Positions 29,252-38,361 of a DNA stretch of 64,000 nucleotides are shown piece by piece (the first letter of the stretch is position 1; each line of letters opens with the position of its first letter). The translations under genes and the position numbers were made by a program. Below the pieces are notes generated by a model. It was not told the origin of the DNA. It did not search any database and saw only the letters and a list, made by a program, of their open reading frames with translations. This DNA is from Pedobacter yonginensis (GTDB lineage Bacteria; Bacteroidota; Bacteroidia; Sphingobacteriales; Sphingobacteriaceae). The stretch covers positions 620,001 through 684,000 of the forward strand of contig NZ_QGNZ01000001.1 in the NCBI RefSeq assembly GCF_003173595.1, in the 5' to 3' direction.

Positions 29252-30883
29252 ATGATAAAATACGTTTCTTTTGCAATTCTGATTGCGATTTTAGGTTCGG
29301 CAAACCTTGTGCTTGCCCAATACCCAATTATTCCAGAAGCTATGGAAAAGAAAGCAGACTCTCTTTTAAAAAGCATAGAAGATCAATCTGAACTTCAGTT
29401 TTTGAGGGTTAAATCCATTGTAGATGAGGAAGCTAAGCATGGCAAGCCCTATATTCCATGGGCAGCTAAGCCAAGTGATTTGCCTCAAGCCAAAATGGCT
29501 GCCTTCCCTGGTGCAGAGGGCGGCGGTGCCTATTCATTTGGAGGTAGGGGCGGTAAGGTTTACGTTGTTACAAGTTTAGATGATGCTGGAAAAGGAACGC
29601 TCCGTGAGGCTTGTGAACAGGGAGGTGCCCGCATCATTGTTTTCAACGTATCGGGTATTATCCAGCTCAAAACCCCGCTCATTATTCGCGCACCTTACAT
29701 TACCATTGCGGGCCAGAGTGCGCCGGGCGATGGCGTTTGCATTGCTGGCGAATCGGTGTGGATCAACACACATGATGTGGTAATTCGTTACATGCGTTTC
29801 CGCCGTGGCGCTACGGATGTTACCCGCAGAGATGATGCCATTGGAGGCAATCCGGTTGGTAACATTATAATCGATCACGTTTCTGCAAGCTGGGGTTTAG
29901 ACGAAAACATGTCTATTTATCGCCATGTTTATGATGCCAAAGATGGCTCAAAACCTGTAAAGCTTCCAACGGTGAATGTAACCATCCAAAATTCTATTTT
30001 CTCTGAAGCGCTTGATACCTATAATCACGCCTTTGGAAGTACAATTGGCGGTTTAAATTCGACCTTTATGCGCAACCTTTGGGCATCAAACATCAGTCGT
30101 AATCCATCGGTGGGTATGTATGGCGATTTCGGATTTGTAAATAACGTCATCTTCAATTGGTGGAACAGAAGTGCCGATGGTGGAGACAATGCTTCGTTTT
30201 ACAGTTTTGTGAACAACTACTACAAACCAGGGCCAATTACACCCGTTGGCGAACCAATTTCTTATCGAATTTTAAAGCCAGAATCAGGCAGAGATAAAAA
30301 GTTTACCAACGAATTTGGTCGGGCTTACGTTACCGGAAATATTATCGATGGAAATGAAAGAGTAACCAGAAACAATTGGGATGGGGGCGTACAACCCGAA
30401 AGCAAACGAGATAAACAGAAATTATTGGATTCTATTCGGATAGATAAACCTCTGCCAATGGCTAAAGTCTCCATTATTGAGACCAAGAAAGCATACGAAT
30501 ATGTGCTGGCTAATGCTGGCGCATCCTTACCCATTCGCGATGCGGTAGATCAACGCATTGTGCAACAGGTAGCCACAGGAAAAATAGAACATGTTGAAGA
30601 TGGAAAACTGCCCGCTAAACAAAGCTATGTGAAACGCCGTTTGCCAGCCGATTCTTACAAAAAAGGGATCATTTCAGATATTGCTCAAGTGGGTGGCTAT
30701 CCAGAATATAAAGGCAAACCTTATTTAGATTCGGACAATGATGGAATACCAGATGCTTGGGAAAGCAAAAATGGATTAAACCCGAAAGATTCGAAAGATG
30801 CAGCGAAAATTTCCAAATCTGGCTACGCAAATATCGAAGTTTATTTGAATAGCTTAGTAGATGTGAATAAAGTGAGACCCTAA
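29252..30883 (+). CDS. PL1-family pectate lyase-like protein (second of a tandem pair)
   Basis: A 543-residue secreted paralogue of the preceding protein; its ATG directly follows the TAA of that gene. The same motifs appear in the same order (AFPGAEGGGAYSFGGRGG, GTLREACEQGGARIIVFN, IIDHVSASWGLDENMS, DSDNDGIPDAWE). Signal peptide MIKYVSFAILIAILGSANLVLA. The pair has diverged at many positions, including the region around residue 385 (QPESKRDKQKLLDSI), so this is an old tandem duplication with perhaps different fine specificity (methylation, acetylation or side chains). Both end KSGYxNIEVYLNS. It continues the same operon; the next gene starts 90 bases on. Confidence 0.88.
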   Translation: MIKYVSFAILIAILGSANLVLAQYPIIPEAMEKKADSLLKSIEDQSELQFLRVKSIVDEEAKHGKPYIPWAAKPSDLPQAKMAAFPGAEGGGAYSFGGRGGKVYVVTSLDDAGKGTLREACEQGGARIIVFNVSGIIQLKTPLIIRAPYITIAGQSAPGDGVCIAGESVWINTHDVVIRYMRFRRGATDVTRRDDAIGGNPVGNIIIDHVSASWGLDENMSIYRHVYDAKDGSKPVKLPTVNVTIQNSIFSEALDTYNHAFGSTIGGLNSTFMRNLWASNISRNPSVGMYGDFGFVNNVIFNWWNRSADGGDNASFYSFVNNYYKPGPITPVGEPISYRILKPESGRDKKFTNEFGRAYVTGNIIDGNERVTRNNWDGGVQPESKRDKQKLLDSIRIDKPLPMAKVSIIETKKAYEYVLANAGASLPIRDAVDQRIVQQVATGKIEHVEDGKLPAKQSYVKRRLPADSYKKGIISDIAQVGGYPEYKGKPYLDSDNDGIPDAWESKNGLNPKDSKDAAKISKSGYANIEVYLNSLVDVNKVRP

Positions 30884-30973
30884 TCGACTGAGAAGCTCAA
30901 ATGAGAGATAGATCATTCCTGATTTGGGTGCTTCCAGCAACACATTTAGAGTCGTAAAAATATTAGAGTACAA

Positions 30974-33900
30974 ATGCCAAAATCTAACCACATATTAAAA
31001 GTCTCAATACTGAAAGCAATACCCATCTTGCTGATTGGAGTTTTGGGTATAAACTTTTCTTTTGCGCAAAAAACAAAGCCAGTTGATCCTCCTAAACCCA
31101 TTTTTAAGGATAAAACAGGTAAAATGGCTTACACGCCCGATGCGCAGGGAAATAGAATCCTCGACTTTTCTTATGCAGGATATATGGCAGGAGATAAAGC
31201 AATTCCAAATGCCACGGTAAAAGTTGTTGTTCCCGTACAAAAGGGCGATGCAACAACCCGGATTCAATCGGCCATCAACTATGTTTCCAAATTACCCATC
31301 GGAAGGGATGGTTTGCGCGGAGCAGTTCTTTTGGAAAAGGGCATTTACGAAGTCGCAGGGGTATTAAAAATTTCCACGTCAGGTGTAGTACTTCGAGGAA
31401 GCGGATTTGGGGAAAATGGAACAAAAATATTTGCGACCGGATTAGATCGGATTGGGGTAATCAGGATTTTGGGTAAAAACAATCGATTAGAAGAAAAACC
31501 TATTTCCATCAGCAATACCTATGTTCCGGTTAATTCAAACAAAATATCCTTAAAAAATAGCGCTGGGTTTAAGGTTGGAGATCAAATCATCATCAACAGA
31601 CCATCAACAAAAGAATGGATTGAAACCCTAAAAACGGTTGAATTTGGCGGTGGCGAAAGTGCCTTAGGCTGGAAACCAGGCACTCGTGATTTGCATTGGG
31701 ATAGGACAATCGTAGCGATAGATGGCACAACCATCGTGCTTGATGCACCCATTACCACTGCTTTAGATGCACAATATGGTGGTGCTACCATCTCAAAATA
31801 TCAATGGGAAGGTAGAATCAAACAATCAGGTGTAGAGAATCTAAGCCTAGAATCTGATTATCATAAAGAAAATATTAAAGATGAATATCACCGTTGGACA
31901 GCCATTTGCCTTGAAAATGTGGTAGATGCATGGGTACGTCAGGTGGTATTTCAGCACTTTGCAGGAAGTGCGGTAAACGTGTTAGAATCGGCCAAAAGAA
32001 TTACCGTTGAAGACTGCAAATCGCTTGCACCCATTTCAGAAATTGGAGGAGAAAGGCGTTACACCTTTTTAACTACAGGTCAGCAAACGCTTTTTCAGCG
32101 CTTATATTCAGAATATGCTTACCACGATTTTGCAGTCGGTTTTTGTGCACCTGGGCCAAACGTTTTCGTGCAGTGCCAATCTTATTTACCCTTTAGTTTT
32201 AGCGGTACAATAGATAGTTGGGCATCAGGTGTTTTATTTGATATCGTAAACATTGATGGGCAGGCCTTAAGTTATTTAAACCGAGGTCAGGATGGACAAG
32301 GAGCGGGCTGGAGTGCAGCGAACAGTGTTTTTTGGCAATGTAGTGCCGCTCGGGTGGATAATTTTCAACCCCCAACCGCTCAGAATTGGGCATTTGGTAC
32401 ATGGGCTCAATTTGCAGGAAATGGCTATTGGGATATGTCGAACGAGCAAATTCAGCCCCGAAGTTTATACTATGCCCAATTAAAAGATAGGCTGGGCAGC
32501 GAAACTGATTCCAGAGCATTTGTGCTCCCAATTGAAACGGAAGCATCCAGCTCACCGCCTGTAGATGTTGCGCTGAAATTAACAAAACTGGCATACAAAC
32601 CTGCCTTAACTGTTTCAGAATATATTGATGCTGCAACGGAAAGAAATCCAATTCCAACCGCTTCATCTGGGGTAAAGAGCATCGATAAAATCGGATTAGA
32701 TCAAATTGCAAAGCCTATTTTAGCCAATGCCATGACCATCAAAAATGGCTGGTTGGTTCGGGGGAATGAATTGGTTGTGGGCGACCGTCAGGATGTACCT
32801 TGGTGGAATGGCAGTGCTCGTCCTTATGGATTAAAAAATCCAAAGTTTCATGTTACGCGTTTCGTTCCAGGAAGATCAGGAAAGGGCTTAACGGATGATT
32901 TAGATGAAATTACCGACAGCATGAAAAATGGCTCCGTTAAAATTTTAGACCACAATTACGGCCTTTGGTATGATAGAAGGCGAGACGATCATGAACGCAT
33001 CCGTAGAATGGATGGCGAAGTTTGGGCACCTTTTTATGAATTGCCTTACGCTAGAAGCGGCCAAGATAAAGCTTGGGATGGTTTGAGCAAGTATGATATT
33101 ACCAAGTACAACCTTTGGTATTGGGATCGCTTAAAAACCTTTGCAAATCTGGCCGACCAAAAAGGTTTGGTTTTAATCCACGAGAACTATTTTCAACATA
33201 ACATTATTGAGGCGGGCGCACATTATGCCGATTTTCCGTGGCGTACGGCAAACAACATCAACAACACAGGCTTTCCAGAACCTGTTCCATACGCCGGAGA
33301 CAAACGCATTTTTATGGCCGAACAGTTTTACGATTTAACCAACGAGCATCGCAAAGCCATACACAGCGCTTACATCAGAAAATGTTTAGATAATTTTGAG
33401 GGCAACTCTGGTGTAATCCAACTCATTGGCGCAGAGTTTACCGGGCCATTGCATTTTGTTCAGTTTTGGATTGATACCATTAAAGAATGGGAAAAGGAAA
33501 CGGGCAAGCATCCCATTATTGGTTTAAGTGTAACTAAAGATGTTCAAGATGCCATTTTAGCCGATACACAACGGGCAAGTGTTGTCGATTTGATTGACAT
33601 TAAATATTGGCATTATCAAGCCGATGCTACAGCATATGCACCTCAGGGCGGTTTGAGTTTGGCTCCGCGCCAACACGCCCGCTTGCTGAAGCCGAAAAAA
33701 ACCTCTTTTGATGAGGTTTATCACGCCGTATCAGAATACAAAACTAAATTTCCAGATAAAGCAGTGATGTACTCGGGAGATAGTTATGACGCTTTTGGAT
33801 GGGCAATTTTGATGGCAGGCGGATCACTTTCCAATGTAAATCAACTCAAAGCAGCAGCCTTACAACTTGCTTCCAATATGAAACCATTCCGTCCGGCAGG

Positions 33901-34135
33901 TAAATCTGCAAAGCAATACGGTTTAGAAAATCAGAATCAATCCTATATTTTATACAACGCTTCGGCCGATGCCGTTCCACTTGATTTGAGTCAATCGAGC
34001 GGAAAATTTTATGTGCAAGTATTGGATGCAAAAACAGGAAAATCCATCAAGGAGGAAGAAATAAACGCAGGGCACATGGTAAAATTTGCCAAAGTTGCTT
34101 CTGGAGACGAGGTCATCATCATTAATAAAATTTAG
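30974..34135 (+). CDS. Beta-helix plus TIM-barrel-like fusion protein (probably DUF6298)
   Basis: A 1053-residue secreted protein with signal peptide ending near FAQ. Residues of about 45-500 look like a right-handed beta-helix of the pectate-lyase superfamily (RILDFSYAGYMAGDKAIP, GDATTRIQSAINYVSKLP, GVVLRGSGFGENGTKI). From about residue 590 a second part looks like a glycosidase-type barrel (GWLVRGNELVVGDRQDVPWW, LVLIHENYFQHNIIEAG, IGAEFTGPLHFVQFWIDTI, VMYSGDSYDAFGWAI). I believe such proteins are labelled DUF6298, but cannot check. Acidic residues in HENYF and GAEFTG are candidate catalytic sites. It lies between pectate lyases and a GH140-like enzyme. No activity can be named. Confidence 0.75.
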   Translation: MPKSNHILKVSILKAIPILLIGVLGINFSFAQKTKPVDPPKPIFKDKTGKMAYTPDAQGNRILDFSYAGYMAGDKAIPNATVKVVVPVQKGDATTRIQSAINYVSKLPIGRDGLRGAVLLEKGIYEVAGVLKISTSGVVLRGSGFGENGTKIFATGLDRIGVIRILGKNNRLEEKPISISNTYVPVNSNKISLKNSAGFKVGDQIIINRPSTKEWIETLKTVEFGGGESALGWKPGTRDLHWDRTIVAIDGTTIVLDAPITTALDAQYGGATISKYQWEGRIKQSGVENLSLESDYHKENIKDEYHRWTAICLENVVDAWVRQVVFQHFAGSAVNVLESAKRITVEDCKSLAPISEIGGERRYTFLTTGQQTLFQRLYSEYAYHDFAVGFCAPGPNVFVQCQSYLPFSFSGTIDSWASGVLFDIVNIDGQALSYLNRGQDGQGAGWSAANSVFWQCSAARVDNFQPPTAQNWAFGTWAQFAGNGYWDMSNEQIQPRSLYYAQLKDRLGSETDSRAFVLPIETEASSSPPVDVALKLTKLAYKPALTVSEYIDAATERNPIPTASSGVKSIDKIGLDQIAKPILANAMTIKNGWLVRGNELVVGDRQDVPWWNGSARPYGLKNPKFHVTRFVPGRSGKGLTDDLDEITDSMKNGSVKILDHNYGLWYDRRRDDHERIRRMDGEVWAPFYELPYARSGQDKAWDGLSKYDITKYNLWYWDRLKTFANLADQKGLVLIHENYFQHNIIEAGAHYADFPWRTANNINNTGFPEPVPYAGDKRIFMAEQFYDLTNEHRKAIHSAYIRKCLDNFEGNSGVIQLIGAEFTGPLHFVQFWIDTIKEWEKETGKHPIIGLSVTKDVQDAILADTQRASVVDLIDIKYWHYQADATAYAPQGGLSLAPRQHARLLKPKKTSFDEVYHAVSEYKTKFPDKAVMYSGDSYDAFGWAILMAGGSLSNVNQLKAAALQLASNMKPFRPAGKSAKQYGLENQNQSYILYNASADAVPLDLSQSSGKFYVQVLDAKTGKSIKEEEINAGHMVKFAKVASGDEVIIINKI

Positions 34136-34136
34136 A

Positions 34137-35537
34137 ATGAACTTTAAAGTTAAAATATACCTACTCACCCTGGTTTCCTTTCTAGCTTTTGCTTGTAAGC
34201 AGAAAACACATTTTGGCGATAAAACCCTTTTGGTTTCAGAAAATGGACGGTATTTAACCACGGGAGATGGAAAACCATTCTTTTGGTTGGGCGATACCGC
34301 TTGGCTTTTATTTGGCCGATTGAATAGAGCAGAAGCCAATACCTATCTCGAAGATCGCAAGCAAAAGGGTTTCAATGTAATACAGGTGATGTTGCTCCAT
34401 GAAGTTCCTTCAAGAAACGTTTATCTAGATTCGTCCGTTGTACGGGCCGATGTTTCAAAACCCATGCTCACCGCAGGAAATAACCCAAAAGATTCTTTGG
34501 CTTACGATTACTGGGATCATGTAGATTATATTGTGGATGTGGCCGCCGAAAAAGGGCTTTATATGGCTTTGGTTCCGGTTTGGGGCACAAACGTAAAAGA
34601 GAAAAAAGTAAACAAAACACAGGCAAAAGCTTATGCGGAGTTTTTAGCAAAGCGTTATAAAGATCGTTGGAACATTATATGGTTAAATGGTGGCGATATA
34701 AAAGGAAGTGAAGGAATGGATGTTTGGAATACCATTGGCGAAACGCTAAGAGCCAACGATCCCAATCATTTAATCACTTTCCATCCACGAGGAAGAACCG
34801 CTTCTTCTCAATGGTTTCAGCAGGCAAAATGGTGCGATTTCGATATGATTCAATCCGGTCATCGCCGTTACGATCAGGACACTTCAAAAAAAGAAAAACT
34901 TCATTTTGGCGAAGACAACTGGAGATATATCGAGTCCGATTATAAATTAAAGCCAACTAAACCCACCATTGATGGAGAACCATCTTACGAAGATATTCCA
35001 CAAGGTTTGCACGATACCACGCAACCCCGCTGGACAGATGCAGATGTGAGGCGATATGGGTATTGGTCGGTTTTTGCAGGCGCCTTTGGCTATACTTATG
35101 GACACAATTCGGTGATGCAGATGTATAAAAAGACCGATTTAAAACCAGCATACGGGCCAAGAGATCAATGGATTACCGCATTAAATGCACCTGGTGCAAA
35201 GCAAATGCAGTTCCTCAAGAAATTAATTCTATCACAATCTTACTTCGATCGCGTTCCCGATCAAACTTTGGTGGCCGGTAAAAACGGCGAAAAATATGAT
35301 CGGGTTATTGCAACCCGAGGTGAAGAATTTGCGCTATTGTACACCTACAATGGAAAGAACTTTAGTGTTCAATTGGGAAAAACAGATGGTGATGATGTAA
35401 AAGCAAGTTGGTTTAACCCACGTGATGGAAAATACACCGCAATTGGAGAATTTGAAAATAAAGGCATAAAAGCATTCTACCCACCCGGTGAACCTCAAAA
35501 TGGTAACGACTGGGTTTTGGTATTGGAGAAAATATAA
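34137..35537 (+). CDS. GH140-like (DUF4038) lipoprotein glycosidase
   Basis: About 466 residues from ATG 34137, one base after the preceding stop; an upstream in-frame start at 34086 would lie inside that gene. The start MNFKVKIYLLTLVSFLAFAC is a lipoprotein signal. The DUF4038/GH140 pattern is clear: LTTGDGKPFFWLGDTAWLLF, KGFNVIQVMLL, YVDYIVDVAAEKGLYMALVP-like helix-strand repeats, WNIIWLNGGDIKG, PTIDGEPSYEDIP and a C-terminal collagen-binding-like sandwich. The Asp in GGDIKG and Glu in DGEPSYE are likely catalytic. Characterised GH140 enzymes cut the apiose link at the base of RG-II side chains; that activity is inferred here. Confidence 0.85.
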   Translation: MNFKVKIYLLTLVSFLAFACKQKTHFGDKTLLVSENGRYLTTGDGKPFFWLGDTAWLLFGRLNRAEANTYLEDRKQKGFNVIQVMLLHEVPSRNVYLDSSVVRADVSKPMLTAGNNPKDSLAYDYWDHVDYIVDVAAEKGLYMALVPVWGTNVKEKKVNKTQAKAYAEFLAKRYKDRWNIIWLNGGDIKGSEGMDVWNTIGETLRANDPNHLITFHPRGRTASSQWFQQAKWCDFDMIQSGHRRYDQDTSKKEKLHFGEDNWRYIESDYKLKPTKPTIDGEPSYEDIPQGLHDTTQPRWTDADVRRYGYWSVFAGAFGYTYGHNSVMQMYKKTDLKPAYGPRDQWITALNAPGAKQMQFLKKLILSQSYFDRVPDQTLVAGKNGEKYDRVIATRGEEFALLYTYNGKNFSVQLGKTDGDDVKASWFNPRDGKYTAIGEFENKGIKAFYPPGEPQNGNDWVLVLEKI

Positions 35538-35574
35538 CGCAAATCCATCTTAACGGATTCATAAAAATAGATCA

Positions 35575-36513
35575 ATGTCAGAAGCAAAAATCACATCATC
35601 ATTTCGTCTCGCTGTAATCGGCTTGGCATTGTGCGGATTGATGTCTTGTTCTAAACAGGCCTATCTATTTACATCCTTTCACGAACCCGCAACTGGGGGT
35701 TTAAGGCTTCTGTACAGCTATGATGCCTACCACTGGACAGATCTGAATAAAACTTTTTTAAAGCCAGAGTTGGGTACACAAAAAGTGCTACGCGATCCAT
35801 CCATTGTTCAAGGCCCTGACGGAACTTTTCATCTCGTTTGGACTTGCAGTTGGAAAGGAGATAAGGGGTTTGGATATGCCCGTTCAAAAGACTTGATTCA
35901 TTGGAGCGCACAACAATTTATCCCCGTAATGGAAAATGAACCCACAACGGTAAATGTTTGGGCACCAGAAATTTTCTACCATGATGAAACGAAAGTATTT
36001 GTAATCATTTGGGCATCAACCATACCTTTTCGATTTGCAAAAGGCATTGAAGATGAGGATAATAACCATCGTATGTATAGCATCACCACGAAAGATTTTG
36101 TTACTTTTTCGAAACCTAAATTGTTTCTGGATGCTGGCTTTAGCGTAATTGATGCTGTTATTGTGAAAAGAGCCACCAAAGATTATGTACTGATTTTGAA
36201 AGACAACACCCGACCTAACAGAAATTTAAAAGTTGCCTTTTCGAATGATGCACTAGGTCCTTACAACAATGTTTCAGATGCTTTTAGTCCGAAGTTAACA
36301 GAAGGCCCAACGGTTGTAAAAGTTGGTAACGAATGGCTGATTTATTTCGATGCCTATGGGCAAAAAATCTATTCGGCTTATCAAACATCAGATTTTAAAA
36401 CCTTTAAAGATGTAACCTCAGCAGTTTCCATACCAAAAGGGCATAAGCATGGAACAATTGTTAAAGTAAAAAGAAAAATAATAAAGGCATTAGTGAAATA
36501 TAGCAAGCCCTAA
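35575..36513 (+). CDS. GH43-like five-bladed propeller lipoprotein
   Basis: A 312-residue lipoprotein (LALCGLMSCSKQ lipobox) with a compact GH43/GH32-clan propeller. Candidate catalytic residues are Asp in VLRDPSIVQGPDG, Asp in VIDAVIVKR and Glu in LTEGPTVVKVG; the motifs TFHLVWTCSW and NVWAPEIFYHDE are typical of the clan. Such enzymes usually release alpha-L-arabinofuranose or beta-linked galactose or xylose from side chains. It sits between the GH140-like and a second propeller gene in the operon. No accessory domain is present, and the substrate is not known. Confidence 0.8.
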   Translation: MSEAKITSSFRLAVIGLALCGLMSCSKQAYLFTSFHEPATGGLRLLYSYDAYHWTDLNKTFLKPELGTQKVLRDPSIVQGPDGTFHLVWTCSWKGDKGFGYARSKDLIHWSAQQFIPVMENEPTTVNVWAPEIFYHDETKVFVIIWASTIPFRFAKGIEDEDNNHRMYSITTKDFVTFSKPKLFLDAGFSVIDAVIVKRATKDYVLILKDNTRPNRNLKVAFSNDALGPYNNVSDAFSPKLTEGPTVVKVGNEWLIYFDAYGQKIYSAYQTSDFKTFKDVTSAVSIPKGHKHGTIVKVKRKIIKALVKYSKP

Positions 36514-36527
36514 AGATACATCAAAGC

Positions 36528-38360
36528 ATGAAAAACTTTCAAATACTGTATATCACACTATCAATTGTACTTGCGACATTAACCGCGCAGGCGCAAGATA
36601 CGGTGCGCTACACAGGCAAAACTTTAGTGAATGCCGATTACCATCATGGGCAACTTACACCAGTAATCGGTGTGCACAACATACAAACGTTCAGGGCAAA
36701 TCGTGAACATCCAGAATGGGCCGAAAACTTTGGCTGGACGTATAACCATGCACCTATGTTGGCCTATTGGAATCATAAATTTTATCTCGAATATTTAAGC
36801 GATAAAGTAGGGGAAAGCATTCCGCCAGGGCAAACCCTAGTTCAATCTTCTGCAGATGGTTACACATGGACCAAGCCCGGTGTTGTTTTTCCTGTGTATA
36901 GAATACCCGATGGAACAACCAAGGAGGGGAGAACAGATGTTGCCAAAGATTTAGATGCTGTAATGCACCAACGCATGGGTTTTTATGTGTCAACCAAAAA
37001 TGTGTTGTTGGTTTTAGGCTTTTATGCAATTAGTTTTGATGCTAAAGATGATCCCAATGATGGTCATGGAATTGGCAGGGCAGTACGCGAAATTCAGGCA
37101 GATGGAAAATATGGACCAATCTACTTCATTCATTATAATCCTGGCTACTCAGAAAAAAATACCAAATACCCATACTTCACTAAAAGTAAAAGCAAAGCAT
37201 TTGTTGAGGCTTGTAAAGAACTATTGGCCAATAAGTTAATGACACAGCAATGGAATGAAGAGGCAGATAGAAAAGATCCTCTAATAACCTTGCAGAAACA
37301 ATATAAAGCCTTCAGTTATTACCATTTACCTGATGGAAGGGTAGTTGGATTATGGAAAAATGCCTTAACCGCCATTAGTGCAGATAATGGTAAAAGCTGG
37401 CCAGAAAACGCCGCCCGCGCACCAGGTTTTGTAAATAGCAATGCAAAAATTTGGGGACAAAGAACACCTGATGGAAACTACGCAACCGTTTATAATCCAT
37501 CCGAATATAGATGGCCTCTCGCCATTTCAACAAGCAAGAACGGTTTAGATTATACCAATTTATTGCTGGTGCATGGAGAAATTACACCCATGCGCTATGG
37601 TGGCAATTATAAATCATACGGCCCGCAATATGTGCGTGGCATTGAAGAAGGCAATGGAAAGCCAACTGACGGAAAGCTGTGGGTAACCTACAGTATGAAC
37701 AAAGAAGATGTTTGGGTTTCCTCCATCCCTGCTCCGGTTAATGAGAAAGCCACCCAGCATGCAAACGATGATTTTGAGCAACTTCCGAAAGATAAAGCAC
37801 TTGAATTATGGAATATTTACAGTCCGCTTTGGGCACCTGTAAAAGTAGAAAATGGGGCTTTAGTTTTAAAAGATAAAGATCCATTTGATTATGCTAAAGC
37901 AGAACGAATTTTTCCAGCGGGTAGAAAAACAATCACAGCATTTTCGGTAAGGCCAAGGCAGAATAATTTCGGCTTGCTAGAAATTGAATTGCAAGATGAA
38001 AAGGGAATGGCAACAGTACGTTTAACTTTTGATAGCTCGGCTACTTTGAGTGCAAAGGCTGGTGCCCGCTACAAAAACTTTATGAAATATGAAGCCGGTA
38101 AAAACTACGACATCAAAATTAAATTAGATGCATTTACCCGCTTTTACACCATAACCGTAAATGGTAAAGACGTTTTAACCAGCTTAGCATTTCAGCCAGT
38201 TGCTGAAGTATCAAGGATTGTTTTCCGTACGGGAGATGTGCGCCGTTTTCCCGATGTAGATACCCCAGCCGACCAAACCTATGATTTAAAAAACGCCGGG
38301 GAAGCTGAGAAAAATGAAGCGATTTATGAAATTAAATATTTAAAAACAGGGGGCTTTTAA
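36528..38360 (+). CDS. Secreted beta-propeller protein with C-terminal lectin-like domain
   Basis: A 610-residue protein with signal peptide MKNFQILYITLSIVLATLTAQA. Residues of about 30-400 look like a sialidase-type propeller (TLVQSSADGYTWTKPG, AISADNGKSWPENA, LAISTSKNGLDYTNLL) with a conserved-looking block GPQYVRGIEEGNG and LWVTYSMNKEDVWVS. Residues of about 410-595 resemble a concanavalin-like laminin-G domain (DDFEQLPKD, RLTFDSSATLSAKAG, YTITVNGKDVL). I recall similar blocks in GH145-type or PL-type propellers acting at rhamnose-uronate links but cannot verify. It is part of the lyase/GH140 run; activity is unassigned. Confidence 0.65.
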   Translation: MKNFQILYITLSIVLATLTAQAQDTVRYTGKTLVNADYHHGQLTPVIGVHNIQTFRANREHPEWAENFGWTYNHAPMLAYWNHKFYLEYLSDKVGESIPPGQTLVQSSADGYTWTKPGVVFPVYRIPDGTTKEGRTDVAKDLDAVMHQRMGFYVSTKNVLLVLGFYAISFDAKDDPNDGHGIGRAVREIQADGKYGPIYFIHYNPGYSEKNTKYPYFTKSKSKAFVEACKELLANKLMTQQWNEEADRKDPLITLQKQYKAFSYYHLPDGRVVGLWKNALTAISADNGKSWPENAARAPGFVNSNAKIWGQRTPDGNYATVYNPSEYRWPLAISTSKNGLDYTNLLLVHGEITPMRYGGNYKSYGPQYVRGIEEGNGKPTDGKLWVTYSMNKEDVWVSSIPAPVNEKATQHANDDFEQLPKDKALELWNIYSPLWAPVKVENGALVLKDKDPFDYAKAERIFPAGRKTITAFSVRPRQNNFGLLEIELQDEKGMATVRLTFDSSATLSAKAGARYKNFMKYEAGKNYDIKIKLDAFTRFYTITVNGKDVLTSLAFQPVAEVSRIVFRTGDVRRFPDVDTPADQTYDLKNAGEAEKNEAIYEIKYLKTGGF

Positions 38361-38361
38361 G

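Noticed and set aside
32199..32711. A 170-codon minus-strand frame opposite the beta-helix/TIM fusion gene.
   Set aside because: Antisense shadow of a well-supported coding region, with no domain or leader.
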